Shown in pieces: positions 17,287-25,855 of a stretch of DNA of 64,000 nucleotides. Position 1 is the stretch's first letter. The number at the start of each line of letters is the position of its first letter. Position numbers and translations under genes: made by a program. The stretch comes from Clostridium_I sp047718555 (GTDB taxonomy: Bacteria > Bacillota > Clostridia > Clostridiales > Clostridiaceae): the NCBI RefSeq assembly GCF_047718555.1, contig NZ_JBDNRK010000007.1, positions 1-64,000 of the forward strand, read 5' to 3'. The notes under the pieces were generated by a model. The model did no database searches. It was not told the DNA's origin and was given only the letters and a program-made list of their open reading frames with translations.

Positions 17287-18063
17287 ATGTCAAAAAAATT
17301 ACCAGCATTGTTTATTGGACATAGAAGTCCTATGAATGCTATATCAGATAATTCTTACACAAGAGCTTTAAAAAAAATTGCAGATGAAATTGACAGACCT
17401 GAAGCTATACTCGTAGTGTCAGCTCACTGGCAAACTAGAGGTACATATATTACCTATAAGGATGAACCAACTCAAATTTATGATTTCTACGGATTCCCCG
17501 AAGAATTATACAATATAAAATATGAGCCTAAAAATTGTGAGAAATATTCTAAAATTATATTAGAGGAATTAAAGGGAGAAAATATAAAGCCAACAAGTGA
17601 GTGGGGATTAGATCACGCCTCTTGGGCTGTGTTGATTCATATGTATCCAAAGGCAGATATACCTGTAATAGAGATGAGTTTAAATATACTTTTAGATGCA
17701 GAGGGCCATTATGAGCTAGGTAAAAAGTTGTACAAACTTAGAGAAAAGGGAATACTTGTCATAGGAAGTGGGAATATAGTTCATAATTTAATGAATTTTA
17801 AGTCTGAAATAGATGCTGAGCCATTTAAATGGGCAGTAGATTTTGATAAATATATATCAGATGCAGTAAAATATAAACAACATGATAAATTAATTAATTA
17901 TAAAAGCCTTGGGAAAATTGCACAATTATCAGTACCTACGGATGAACACTATTTACCACTTTTATATACAGCAGCCATGCAATGGGAAAAAGAAGGAGCA
18001 GAGTTTGAATATGAAGGTATACAAAATGGTTCCATGTCTATGAGATGCATAAAAATAGAATAG
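17287..18063 (+). CDS. LigB/DODA-type extradiol dioxygenase family protein
   Basis: The start at 17287 follows GGAGAGGTGG; an ATG at 17269 would overlap that site. 258 residues. Conserved His motifs of the class III extradiol (4,5-DOPA dioxygenase-like, YgiD) family are visible: GHRSPMNA, SAHWQT, LDHASWAVL and TDEHYLP. Relatives open aromatic rings with oxygen, which is unexpected in an anaerobe, so another metal-dependent reaction is possible. No aromatic-degradation genes are nearby. Confidence 0.8.
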   Translation: MSKKLPALFIGHRSPMNAISDNSYTRALKKIADEIDRPEAILVVSAHWQTRGTYITYKDEPTQIYDFYGFPEELYNIKYEPKNCEKYSKIILEELKGENIKPTSEWGLDHASWAVLIHMYPKADIPVIEMSLNILLDAEGHYELGKKLYKLREKGILVIGSGNIVHNLMNFKSEIDAEPFKWAVDFDKYISDAVKYKQHDKLINYKSLGKIAQLSVPTDEHYLPLLYTAAMQWEKEGAEFEYEGIQNGSMSMRCIKIE

Positions 18064-18107
18064 ATATTATGATAATATCAATATATCTTATAATTTATAG
18101 GTATTAT

Positions 18108-18136
18108 TTGACATAAAGTTTACAGAAGACTATAAT
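18108..18136 (+). promoter_or_regulatory. Promoter of the potABCD-aminoacylase operon
   Basis: TTGACA (18108-18113), a 17-base spacer and TATAAT (18131-18136) form a consensus sigma-A promoter about 66 bases before the potA start. Confidence 0.75.
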
Positions 18137-18201
18137 AAATTTAATTCCTAGGCTTTAGATATGAAAACTAAGTGTTACTTTATGAACAGGGGGAAGGAAT
18201 T

Positions 18202-19272
18202 TTGTCAGATATTATATTAGATATGGATAAAGTTGAGAAGAGATTTGATAGTTTAAAAGTAGTTGATAATCTATCATTGAAAATTAAGGAAGGGGAGTTT
18301 TTAACACTTTTAGGTCCTAGCGGTTGTGGCAAAACTACTACCCTTAGAATGATTGCTGGTTTTGAAGCTCCAAGCAGCGGCAGTATTTTATTAGGAAATG
18401 AACACGTTGAAAATAAGCAGCCCCATGAAAGAAATGTTAATACAGTATTTCAGAACTATGCACTTTTTCCGCATATGACTGTATTTGACAATATTGCCTA
18501 TAGTCTTAAAATTAAAAAGATTAATAAAAAAGAAATTGCTGAAAGAGTAAATAATATGTTAAGCCTAGTTCAACTTAATGGTTATGATAAAAGGATGCCA
18601 AGTCAATTAAGTGGTGGACAGAGACAAAGAGTTGCTATAGCAAGGGCATTAATAAACAGTCCCAAGGTTTTACTTTTAGATGAACCTTTAGGGGCCTTAG
18701 ATCTTAAGCTTAGAAAGCAAATGCAGGTAGAGCTGAAAAGACTTCAAAAAAAGCTTGGTATAACTTTTGTTTATGTTACTCATGACCAGGAAGAAGCTTT
18801 AAATATGTCAGATAGAATTGCGGTAATGAATAAAGGAATAATAGAACAGGTTGGTACACCAGAAGAAATATATGAAAAACCTAAAACAAAATTTGTAGCT
18901 GGATTTATAGGCGAATCTAATTTAATTAAAGCTTATGTTGAAGAAGAGAAAAATAGCAAATTCTTTGTAAGAATTGGTGATAGTATTATGAAGGTTGAAA
19001 ATATAAACAAAGATATCATCAATAAAGATGTTTATGTTTCAGTACGACCAGAAAGTGTAAAATATTCTATAGATAAAAAACCTTTTAGTCTCAAAGCTAC
19101 AATAAAAGAACATGGTTATAGTGGCTCATTAATTAAAACAATTGCCACATTAATAAGTGGACAAGAAATATTAATTTATGATTATAGTAAAAAATCATTA
19201 TTACCTAAAATAGGTACTGAGGTATGGCTATTTTGGGAATCTGGAGACATGACAATGGTTGCAGATGGGTAG
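18202..19272 (+). CDS. potA: Polyamine-type ABC transporter ATP-binding protein
   Basis: A TTG at 18202 is chosen because GGGGAAGG lies just upstream (18190-18197); upstream in-frame starts place that site inside the gene. 356 residues. Walker A is GPSGCGKTT, the signature is LSGGQRQRVAIARAL, Walker B is LLLDEPLGALD and the switch His is in VTHDQEEA. A C-terminal TOBE-type domain starts near residue 250. It energises uptake through PotB and PotC. First gene of a five-gene operon, with eleven bases to potB. Confidence 0.9.
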   Translation: MSDIILDMDKVEKRFDSLKVVDNLSLKIKEGEFLTLLGPSGCGKTTTLRMIAGFEAPSSGSILLGNEHVENKQPHERNVNTVFQNYALFPHMTVFDNIAYSLKIKKINKKEIAERVNNMLSLVQLNGYDKRMPSQLSGGQRQRVAIARALINSPKVLLLDEPLGALDLKLRKQMQVELKRLQKKLGITFVYVTHDQEEALNMSDRIAVMNKGIIEQVGTPEEIYEKPKTKFVAGFIGESNLIKAYVEEEKNSKFFVRIGDSIMKVENINKDIINKDVYVSVRPESVKYSIDKKPFSLKATIKEHGYSGSLIKTIATLISGQEILIYDYSKKSLLPKIGTEVWLFWESGDMTMVADG

Positions 19273-19283
19273 GTGAGAAGAAT

Positions 19284-20144
19284 ATGAAAGAGAAAAAAGC
19301 AGGTATATCAAAATTAGTTACAACAATACCTATTTCACTATGGATGTTGATTTTTGTAGCAATACCACTTTTATATATAATATTTATAAGTTTTATGCAA
19401 AGGGGAACAGATGGAGGAGTTATTTATACTCCAACTATTGAGAACTATACGAGAATGGGAAGTCCATTATATTTTAAAGTATTTATGGATTCATTAATTA
19501 TAGCCTTTGTTACTACATTGTTAACCTTGATATTTGGTTATCCCTTTGCATATTTTTCTTCTAAAGTACCAAAGAAATTTAACATTGTGGTATTAATAAT
19601 TATAATTGTTCCCTTTTGGACTAATTCTCTTATAAGAACTTATGGCTGGATTATACTTTTAAGATCTCAGGGAATTATAAATCATTTTTTTATGTTAGCA
19701 GGAATAATTAAAGAGCCATTAGAAATGTTATATACCTATGGTGCAGTACTTATAGGTATGGTATACACTATGTTTCCATTTATGGTGCTTCCACTATATA
19801 ATTCCATAGAAAAATTAGATAGAAGTTATATTGAAGCTGCAAAGGATCTAGGTGCCAGCAGATTAAAAACCTTTTGCACAATAACAATTCCACTTACCAT
19901 GTCAGGTATAATAGCTGGTTGTATACTTGTATTTATACCATCTGTAGGATTGTTTTTTATACCAGATTTAATGGGAGGAAGCAGGGTAATGCTAATAGGT
20001 AATTTAATAAGAAATCAGTTCCTGGTGTCAAGAGATTGGCCTTTTGGTGCAGCACTTTCTATTGTTATGATAGTAGTTTCACTTATATTAATAGGAATAT
20101 ATGTAAAAATAGTAGGCAAAAAGGTTGATATGGAGGTATTCTAA
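19284..20144 (+). CDS. potB: Polyamine-type ABC transporter permease
   Basis: The start at 19284 (MKEKKAGISK) follows AGGTGAGAAG. 286 residues with six membrane segments and the coupling motif EAAKDLGASRLKTFCTITIP (EAA loop) near residue 190. The C-terminus overlaps the potC ATG by one base. It forms the membrane channel with PotC. Confidence 0.9.
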   Translation: MKEKKAGISKLVTTIPISLWMLIFVAIPLLYIIFISFMQRGTDGGVIYTPTIENYTRMGSPLYFKVFMDSLIIAFVTTLLTLIFGYPFAYFSSKVPKKFNIVVLIIIIVPFWTNSLIRTYGWIILLRSQGIINHFFMLAGIIKEPLEMLYTYGAVLIGMVYTMFPFMVLPLYNSIEKLDRSYIEAAKDLGASRLKTFCTITIPLTMSGIIAGCILVFIPSVGLFFIPDLMGGSRVMLIGNLIRNQFLVSRDWPFGAALSIVMIVVSLILIGIYVKIVGKKVDMEVF

Positions 20145-20926
20145 TGGAATCAAAAGCATTAAAAAGGCTGTCTAATATATACATATTACTTATATTTGCA
20201 TTTTTATATATTCCCATAATAATTATAGTAATATATTCTTTTAATGCGTCAAAAAGTAATGCAGTATGGACAGGTTTTACCTTTGATTGGTATACAAAAT
20301 TAATTAATGATGATGATGTATTAAGTGCTATACAAAATAGTTTGATAGTAGCATTTTTTAGTACAGCTCTTTCATCTATTATTGGAACTATAGGTGCCGT
20401 TGGATTGCATAAATATAAGTTTAAAGGTAAAGGTGTAGTTAATCTGTTATTATACATACCTATAGTAATACCAGAAATAATTATGGGTATCTCCTTATTA
20501 GTATATTTTTCTATGTTTCAAATGAATTTTGGTATATTTACGTTAGTACTTGCTCATACAACCTTTTGTATGCCTTTTGTTCTAATTAACGTTAAAGCAA
20601 GGCTGGCAGGTTTTGATTCATCCATTGAAGAGGCAGCTATGGATTTAGGAGCCAATGAATTTACTGTTTTTAGGACTATAACTTTACCAATAATTTTTCC
20701 AGCAGTAATATCAGGAGCTATGTTGGCTTTTGCATTGTCTTTAGATGATGTAATAATAAATTTTTTTGTAGGAGGACCAGAAAGTACTACATTACCTATA
20801 AAAATATTTTCAATGCTGAGGTTTGGTCTCTCAGGAGAAATAAATGCCATATGTACAGTAATGTTAGTTATAACTTTTTTAGTTCTAATTGTCTCACAGA
20901 CTATTAAGCTAAAAGTGCAAAAATAA
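20144..20926 (+). CDS. potC: Polyamine-type ABC transporter permease
   Basis: 260 residues with six membrane segments. The EAA loop is EEAAMDLGANEFTVFRTITL near residue 165. The TAATG overlap with potB suggests coupled translation; GGAGG lies inside the potB end. The substrate is inferred from family only, since the operon also holds a deacylase. Confidence 0.9.
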   Translation: MESKALKRLSNIYILLIFAFLYIPIIIIVIYSFNASKSNAVWTGFTFDWYTKLINDDDVLSAIQNSLIVAFFSTALSSIIGTIGAVGLHKYKFKGKGVVNLLLYIPIVIPEIIMGISLLVYFSMFQMNFGIFTLVLAHTTFCMPFVLINVKARLAGFDSSIEEAAMDLGANEFTVFRTITLPIIFPAVISGAMLAFALSLDDVIINFFVGGPESTTLPIKIFSMLRFGLSGEINAICTVMLVITFLVLIVSQTIKLKVQK

Positions 20927-20945
20927 AGTTTTAGGAGTGATTTTC

Positions 20946-22028
20946 ATGTCAAAGAAATTATTTAAAGTTCTCAGTATTCTACTAATATTTTTAGTAGCTA
21001 TATTGTCATTTGCAGGATGTGCAAGTAAAAATTCTACTACCTCTAAAAATAGTGGAGAAAAAGTGGTAAATCTTTTCACTTGGGCAAATTATGTTCCAGA
21101 TGACGTAATTAAACAATTTGAAAAACAAACTGGAATTAAGGTTAATTACAGCAATTTTTCTACTAATGAAGAAATGTTAGCAAAACTTCAAGCTGCAAAG
21201 GGCTCTCAGTATGATGTAATAATTTGTGCTGATTATATGGTACAGATTATGGGAAAACAAAAAGACCTATTAATTCAGCCTATAAATAAAGCTAATATTC
21301 CTAATTATAAGAATGTAGATTCTACTTATTTAGATCAATATTACGACAAGGGGAATAAATATTCCATACCTTATACTCTTGGAAGTGAAATGATTGTATA
21401 TAATCCTGATAAGGTAAAAAAGGATATTAAGGGTGTTAAGGATTTATGGGATCCTTCACTTAAGGGTTCAGAGGTACTGCTGGATGATCCAAGATCTGTA
21501 ATAGGTATGGCGCTTACAAAGCTGGGTTATAGTATAAATGAGACTGATCCTAAAAAACTTGATCAGGCAAAAGCAGAACTTAAAAACTTGAAGCAAAATG
21601 TGAAGGTATTTGATGCAGATACTCCACATAATAGCTTAATAAGTGGAGATACCTCAATAGGAGTTATGTGGGGATCACAAGCTTCAGCTGCATTAAAGGG
21701 AAATCCAAAGCTTAAAATTGTATATCCGGAAGAGGGAATGCAATTTGAAGAAGACAATTTTGTAATGCCAGTAAAAGCCCCACATAAAGAAAATGCAGAA
21801 AAATTTATTGATTTCCTACTTGACGGCAAGGTAAATAATGATATAACTAATAATATAGAGTATATAAGTACAAATACAGCAGCTAAAAAATATATGTCAA
21901 AAGAATATTTAAATAACAAAGCTGTTTATGTTCCACAGGAGGAATTCAATAAGGCCAAACATCTTGAAGATGTAGGAGATGCTACAAAGCAATACGATTT
22001 AATTTGGTCTGAATTTAAACAACAATAA
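20946..22028 (+). CDS. potD: Polyamine-type substrate-binding lipoprotein
   Basis: The ATG at 20946 follows TAGGAGTG. 360 residues. A signal peptide ends in the lipobox LSFAGC, with Cys25 for lipid anchoring. The mature protein starts with the PotD-like segment VVNLFTWANYVPDDVIKQFE and continues as a periplasmic-binding-protein fold. It captures ligand outside the membrane for PotABC. The exact ligand (putrescine, spermidine or another small cation) is not decided by the visible residues. Confidence 0.88.
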   Translation: MSKKLFKVLSILLIFLVAILSFAGCASKNSTTSKNSGEKVVNLFTWANYVPDDVIKQFEKQTGIKVNYSNFSTNEEMLAKLQAAKGSQYDVIICADYMVQIMGKQKDLLIQPINKANIPNYKNVDSTYLDQYYDKGNKYSIPYTLGSEMIVYNPDKVKKDIKGVKDLWDPSLKGSEVLLDDPRSVIGMALTKLGYSINETDPKKLDQAKAELKNLKQNVKVFDADTPHNSLISGDTSIGVMWGSQASAALKGNPKLKIVYPEEGMQFEEDNFVMPVKAPHKENAEKFIDFLLDGKVNNDITNNIEYISTNTAAKKYMSKEYLNNKAVYVPQEEFNKAKHLEDVGDATKQYDLIWSEFKQQ

Positions 22029-22046
22029 TTTAGGGGAAGTGAGGAT

Positions 22047-23435
22047 ATGAATATTTATGATTTAGTTATAAGCAATGGAAACATTGTAGATGTAGAACAA
22101 AAAAGGATAATAAAAGGTAATATAGGAATTTGTAAAAATAAAATATGCAAAATAACTGATAAAAATATTCAAGGTAAAATAGAAATAGATGCAAAAGGGC
22201 TCATTGTAAGTCCTGGTTTCATAGATATTCATGGCCATATTGATGGCTCTATTCCCTGTGGAAAACTTGCAGTACTTCAAGGTGTTACCACTGCTGTTGG
22301 CGGTAACTGTGGTGGTGGAATATTAGATATAGAAAAATTTTTTGATGAACAGGATGCTAGAGGATTTTTTATCAATCAAGCTCAATTAATAGGTCATTCC
22401 TTTAGACTAAGAGAGGCTGTTGGAATTACTAATCCTTATATTGCAGCAACAGAGTATCAAATTGAAGAAATGTCTAATTTGCTGAGAAAATCCTTTCAAG
22501 CTGGTGCCATAGGTCTATCTTTTGGTATTGAGTATGCACCTGGATCTTCCAAGGATGAAATTATAACTTTGAGTAAGATAGCTGAAAAATATGGTAAATT
22601 TATAGCCATACACACTAATGTAAATAATCCAAATGATTTAAGCTCTCTTGAAGACGCAATAAAAATATCGGAAATAACAGGAGCAAAGGTTTTAGTATCT
22701 CATTTTGTATATCAATATGGAACAGGTATTATGACTGAAGCACTGGAGATGATGGATAAAGCGCGAGATAGAGGATTAAAGGTTTCCGCAGACAGTGGTA
22801 TGTACAGTGCTTTTTCTACTTTCATTGGTTCTACAATTTATGATGAACAGTATATGAAAAAATTCGGTTGGAAATTTGAAGATCTCTTAGTCGCTACAGG
22901 AAAGTATAAAGGAAAAAGATTAACAAGAGAGACTTATGAAGAACTTAGAAAATATTCTAAAGAGGATAGTGTAATTTGCTTCACTGGAATTGAAGATGAA
23001 ATATATGAGGCTCTAGCTAAAGAATATGTTATATTATCATCTGATATAGGACCTAGTCCAACGGGACGTATAAGTGAAGGACATCCTCAAAATGCTGGTA
23101 CTTTTCCAAGATTTTTTAGAAAAATGGTTAGAGAGAAAAAAATTCTTTCACTTATAGAAGCTATTGAAAAGTGTACTCTATTTCCTGCTGACAGATTAGG
23201 GCTTACTAATAAGGGGAGAATGAAAGTTGGCGCTGATGCAGATATAGTCATTTTTGATATTGATACTATAAGAGATAAAGCTCAATTTCCCGATATTGGT
23301 GAACCAGATGCTAAACCAGAAGGGGTACATTTTGTTGTTGTTAATGGTAAAATTGTAGTAAATAATGGGGAATTAATTTTAAACTCTATGCCAGGTAAAT
23401 CTATAAGAGATTTACCTGCTTGTACTATATGGTAA
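22047..23435 (+). CDS. N-acyl-D-amino-acid deacylase-like amidohydrolase
   Basis: 462 residues. The amidohydrolase metal motif is HGH (His62, His64) and a GGNCGGG segment (Cys88) matches the Cys ligand region of D-aminoacylases. GIEYAPG, SHF and the C-terminal GRMKVGADADIVIFD complete the family pattern. Such enzymes remove acyl groups from N-acyl-D-amino acids. It lies 18 bases after potD with its own AGGGGAAGTGAGG site, as the last gene of the operon. This suggests the imported compound may be acylated. Confidence 0.85.
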   Translation: MNIYDLVISNGNIVDVEQKRIIKGNIGICKNKICKITDKNIQGKIEIDAKGLIVSPGFIDIHGHIDGSIPCGKLAVLQGVTTAVGGNCGGGILDIEKFFDEQDARGFFINQAQLIGHSFRLREAVGITNPYIAATEYQIEEMSNLLRKSFQAGAIGLSFGIEYAPGSSKDEIITLSKIAEKYGKFIAIHTNVNNPNDLSSLEDAIKISEITGAKVLVSHFVYQYGTGIMTEALEMMDKARDRGLKVSADSGMYSAFSTFIGSTIYDEQYMKKFGWKFEDLLVATGKYKGKRLTRETYEELRKYSKEDSVICFTGIEDEIYEALAKEYVILSSDIGPSPTGRISEGHPQNAGTFPRFFRKMVREKKILSLIEAIEKCTLFPADRLGLTNKGRMKVGADADIVIFDIDTIRDKAQFPDIGEPDAKPEGVHFVVVNGKIVVNNGELILNSMPGKSIRDLPACTIW

Positions 23436-23527
23436 AATATTCTCATACAATATATAATCTTTTGTCATTAAGACTATAAGTATCATGGGCAATATCTAAT
23501 AAAGATAAATAATTTTATTATAATGAA

Positions 23528-23574
23528 GGGATTGTCTCTAGATGTATTAATATGCATAAGAGGCGTCCCTTTTT
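23528..23574 (+). terminator. Intrinsic terminator of the pot operon
   Basis: GGGATTGTCTCT (23528-23539) pairs imperfectly with AGAGGCGTCCC (23559-23569), followed by five T. Its loop (TGTATTAATATGCAT) resembles that at 9513-9558. Confidence 0.75.
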
Positions 23575-23687
23575 AATTAAAATATTTTAAAATATTTCAA
23601 TTAAAAATTCAATGGAATAAAAATATAAAAATTACATATGCTAGTTTGAGTTGCAAGTATATAAAATTAGTGGAAGATGGGATTGAT

Positions 23688-23843
23688 ATGACATTACTTA
23701 AATGGATAGGTGTAATAGTTATAGTATTTTGGGTCCTAGGGCTGTTATTTAGAATAGGTGGGGTATTAATTAACTGGCTTCTTCTAATAGCTGCAATTGT
23801 GTTTATAATAGATTTGCTTATTGGGAAAAGATATATAAAATAA
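23688..23843 (+). CDS. Small membrane protein, lmo0937-like family
   Basis: The ATG at 23688 gives 51 residues, matching the short lmo0937-type proteins; a longer reading from 23646 lacks a ribosome site. Two hydrophobic segments (WIGVIVIVFWVLGLLF and INWLLLIAAIVFIIDLLI) are joined by a Gly-rich turn, with a basic C-terminus. Function unknown; members are common in Firmicutes and often stress-linked. Confidence 0.75.
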   Translation: MTLLKWIGVIVIVFWVLGLLFRIGGVLINWLLLIAAIVFIIDLLIGKRYIK

Positions 23844-23876
23844 TAAAAATGCTGCTGTAAAGCGGCATTTTTATTA
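23843..23876 (+). terminator. Intrinsic terminator
   Basis: AATAAAAATGCTGCT pairs with AGCGGCATTTTTATT across a GTAA loop. The A and T runs make it usable on both strands. Confidence 0.85.
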
Positions 23877-23958
23877 TTTAAATATACAGATTATTAGACC
23901 ATATTTGTATTTTGTGATATTCTAATAATAGTATTTAAAATCAAATGGAGGGATTGTA

Positions 23959-24939
23959 TTGGATTTTAAGCAAATAAGTGAGCTGAAAGCAGGGAATAGA
24001 ATAGACAGTTTTTACGTTATAAAATCTGTTTCCAGCAGAGTTTCATCAAATAATAAAAAATTTCTTGATTTAATTGTTGGAGATAAGAGTGGAGAAATCA
24101 GTGCTAAGCTTTGGGATGCATCTACGGAAGATGAAGAATTATATAAAGAAAATAAATTAGTAAAAATAAGAGCGGCTGTAGTAGAATGGCAGAATAATCT
24201 TCAGCTAAAAATAGATAAGATAAGACTAGTAACAGAAAAAGATGGAATAGAAATTAAAGATTTTGTACCTTCAGCACCTTATGAAGCTGATGATATGTAT
24301 ATAGTTATGTTAGATTACATAGGGAGAATAAAAAATAAAGATATAAAAAATATTGTAAATTATATTATTGATAATGCTGGGGATAAGCTTATGAATTTTC
24401 CTGCAGCAAAAAAAAATCATCATTCCATTAGGTCTGGATTATTATATCATATAACCACTATGCTTAAAGCCGCAGAGGCTCTTAGTAAAGTGTATGTTTT
24501 TATAAATACAGATCTGCTCTATGCTGGAGTAATTCTTCATGATATGTCAAAATTAGAAGAAATGGATGCTTCAGAATTGGGAATAGTTACAACTTATACA
24601 ATAGAAGGCCAGCTTTTAGGTCACATAGTTATGGGTGTTGAAAAAATAGGAGAAGCTGCAGAAAAAATAGGCGCAGATAAAGAAATTTCAATGATACTTC
24701 AGCATATGATTTTAGCTCATCATTATGAGCCAGAATATGGTAGCCCTAAAAAACCAATGTTCCCTGAAGCAGAGATGCTTCATTATTTAGATGATATGGA
24801 TGCCACTATGTTTGATATGAAAAAGGCTGTGGATTCTGTTAAACCGGGGGAAGTATCTGATCCTGTATGGTCTCTAGAAAAGCGAAGAATATATAATTCA
24901 AAATTTGATAAAGAATGTATAGATTGTGAAAAGAAATAA
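23959..24939 (+). CDS. yhaM: 3'-5' exoribonuclease, YhaM family
   Basis: 326 residues from a TTG, with GGAGG eight bases before it. An N-terminal OB fold (GEISAKLWDAS, about 52-62) is followed by an HD domain with HHSIRSGLLYHI and VILHDMSKLEE. This combination is the hallmark of YhaM (CBF1-like) exonucleases, which trim RNA and single-stranded DNA from the 3' end. Confidence 0.88.
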   Translation: MDFKQISELKAGNRIDSFYVIKSVSSRVSSNNKKFLDLIVGDKSGEISAKLWDASTEDEELYKENKLVKIRAAVVEWQNNLQLKIDKIRLVTEKDGIEIKDFVPSAPYEADDMYIVMLDYIGRIKNKDIKNIVNYIIDNAGDKLMNFPAAKKNHHSIRSGLLYHITTMLKAAEALSKVYVFINTDLLYAGVILHDMSKLEEMDASELGIVTTYTIEGQLLGHIVMGVEKIGEAAEKIGADKEISMILQHMILAHHYEPEYGSPKKPMFPEAEMLHYLDDMDATMFDMKKAVDSVKPGEVSDPVWSLEKRRIYNSKFDKECIDCEKK

Positions 24940-25030
24940 TAAAAATTTTTAAATATTAGAAATATATAATTTTATTCCGTTTAATGAATTATACAGAAAA
25001 AATTATGTTTGTGGTATAATGTGTATATTA

Positions 25031-25056
25031 CTGACTGCAGATTGCAGTCAGTTTTT
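25031..25056 (+). terminator. Intrinsic terminator
   Basis: CTGACTGCA (25031-25039) pairs perfectly with TGCAGTCAG (25043-25051), followed by five T. It ends the yhaM transcript. Confidence 0.85.
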
Positions 25057-25149
25057 ACTTTATTTATTATACAAAATAGGAAAAATAATATAAAATGAAG
25101 CTGTACATAATAGAATAGTGTAATTAAAAAGAAATTTTGGAGGAGAAAA

Positions 25150-25662
25150 ATGAATATAAAAAAGATTTTTAAGGATTATATAATACCTATATTAGTTGCA
25201 ATTATACTAGCAGTGCTCATAAGACAATTTCTATTTTTTAAGATAATGGTTCCAACAGCATCTATGTACCCAACTATAAAAGATAATGATCAGATAATAG
25301 TTACAAGAATTTATAACAGGAATAGCCTTAAAAGAGGAGACATAGTAGTATTCAAATCCATAGAACTTAAAGAAGAATTAATAAAGAGGCTTATAGGCCT
25401 TCCAAATGATACTATTAAGATTAATGAAGACGGCAGCGTATATGTTAATGGAGAAAAAATAAATCAGTCTTATGTAGTAAATAATGGGGGAAGATTTGGT
25501 ACTTTCAAGGTTCCGGCAGGACATTATTTTTTCTTAGGTGATAATAGAAGTAATTCTTTGGATTCTAGGTATTGGCAAAATCCCTATATTGATTGGCATG
25601 ATATAGAAGGTAAAGCTAGATTTATAGTATATCCTTTTAATAGATTCGGTGATCTTAAATAA
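25150..25662 (+). CDS. lepB: Signal peptidase I
   Basis: 170 residues with one N-terminal membrane segment (about 11-29) and an extracellular catalytic domain. The catalytic Ser is Ser38 in VPTASMYPT. The Lys is in IKRLIGLPND (about 79). The later box is FFLGDNRSNSLDSR. It cleaves signal peptides of secreted proteins. GGAGGAG lies seven bases before the ATG. Confidence 0.93.
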   Translation: MNIKKIFKDYIIPILVAIILAVLIRQFLFFKIMVPTASMYPTIKDNDQIIVTRIYNRNSLKRGDIVVFKSIELKEELIKRLIGLPNDTIKINEDGSVYVNGEKINQSYVVNNGGRFGTFKVPAGHYFFLGDNRSNSLDSRYWQNPYIDWHDIEGKARFIVYPFNRFGDLK

Positions 25663-25786
25663 TAATTCTATATTGAACAAGTAAATATATATAGGCATTG
25701 ATATCTTCATAATTATTTATCTAATCTTTTTACGGATGATTATATTTTGTAAACAATTTTACTGCATTATTTGAAAAATTAAAATT

Positions 25787-25833
25787 AGAACCGTCTCTAT
25801 ACATACTAATGTATTTTGAAACGGTTCTTTTTA
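25787..25833. terminator. Terminator between lepB and glgA
   Basis: AGAACCGT (25787-25794) pairs with ACGGTTCT (25821-25828), with an inner ATACAT/ATGTAT helix, followed by T on the plus strand. It lies between two convergent genes and may serve both. Confidence 0.75.
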
Positions 25834-25855
25834 TTTATCATATAAAATTTAATTA

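Noticed and set aside
25012..25020. Extended -10 box (TGGTATAAT)
   Set aside because: A terminator starts about ten bases downstream, so a promoter here would make only a tiny RNA. Probably chance.
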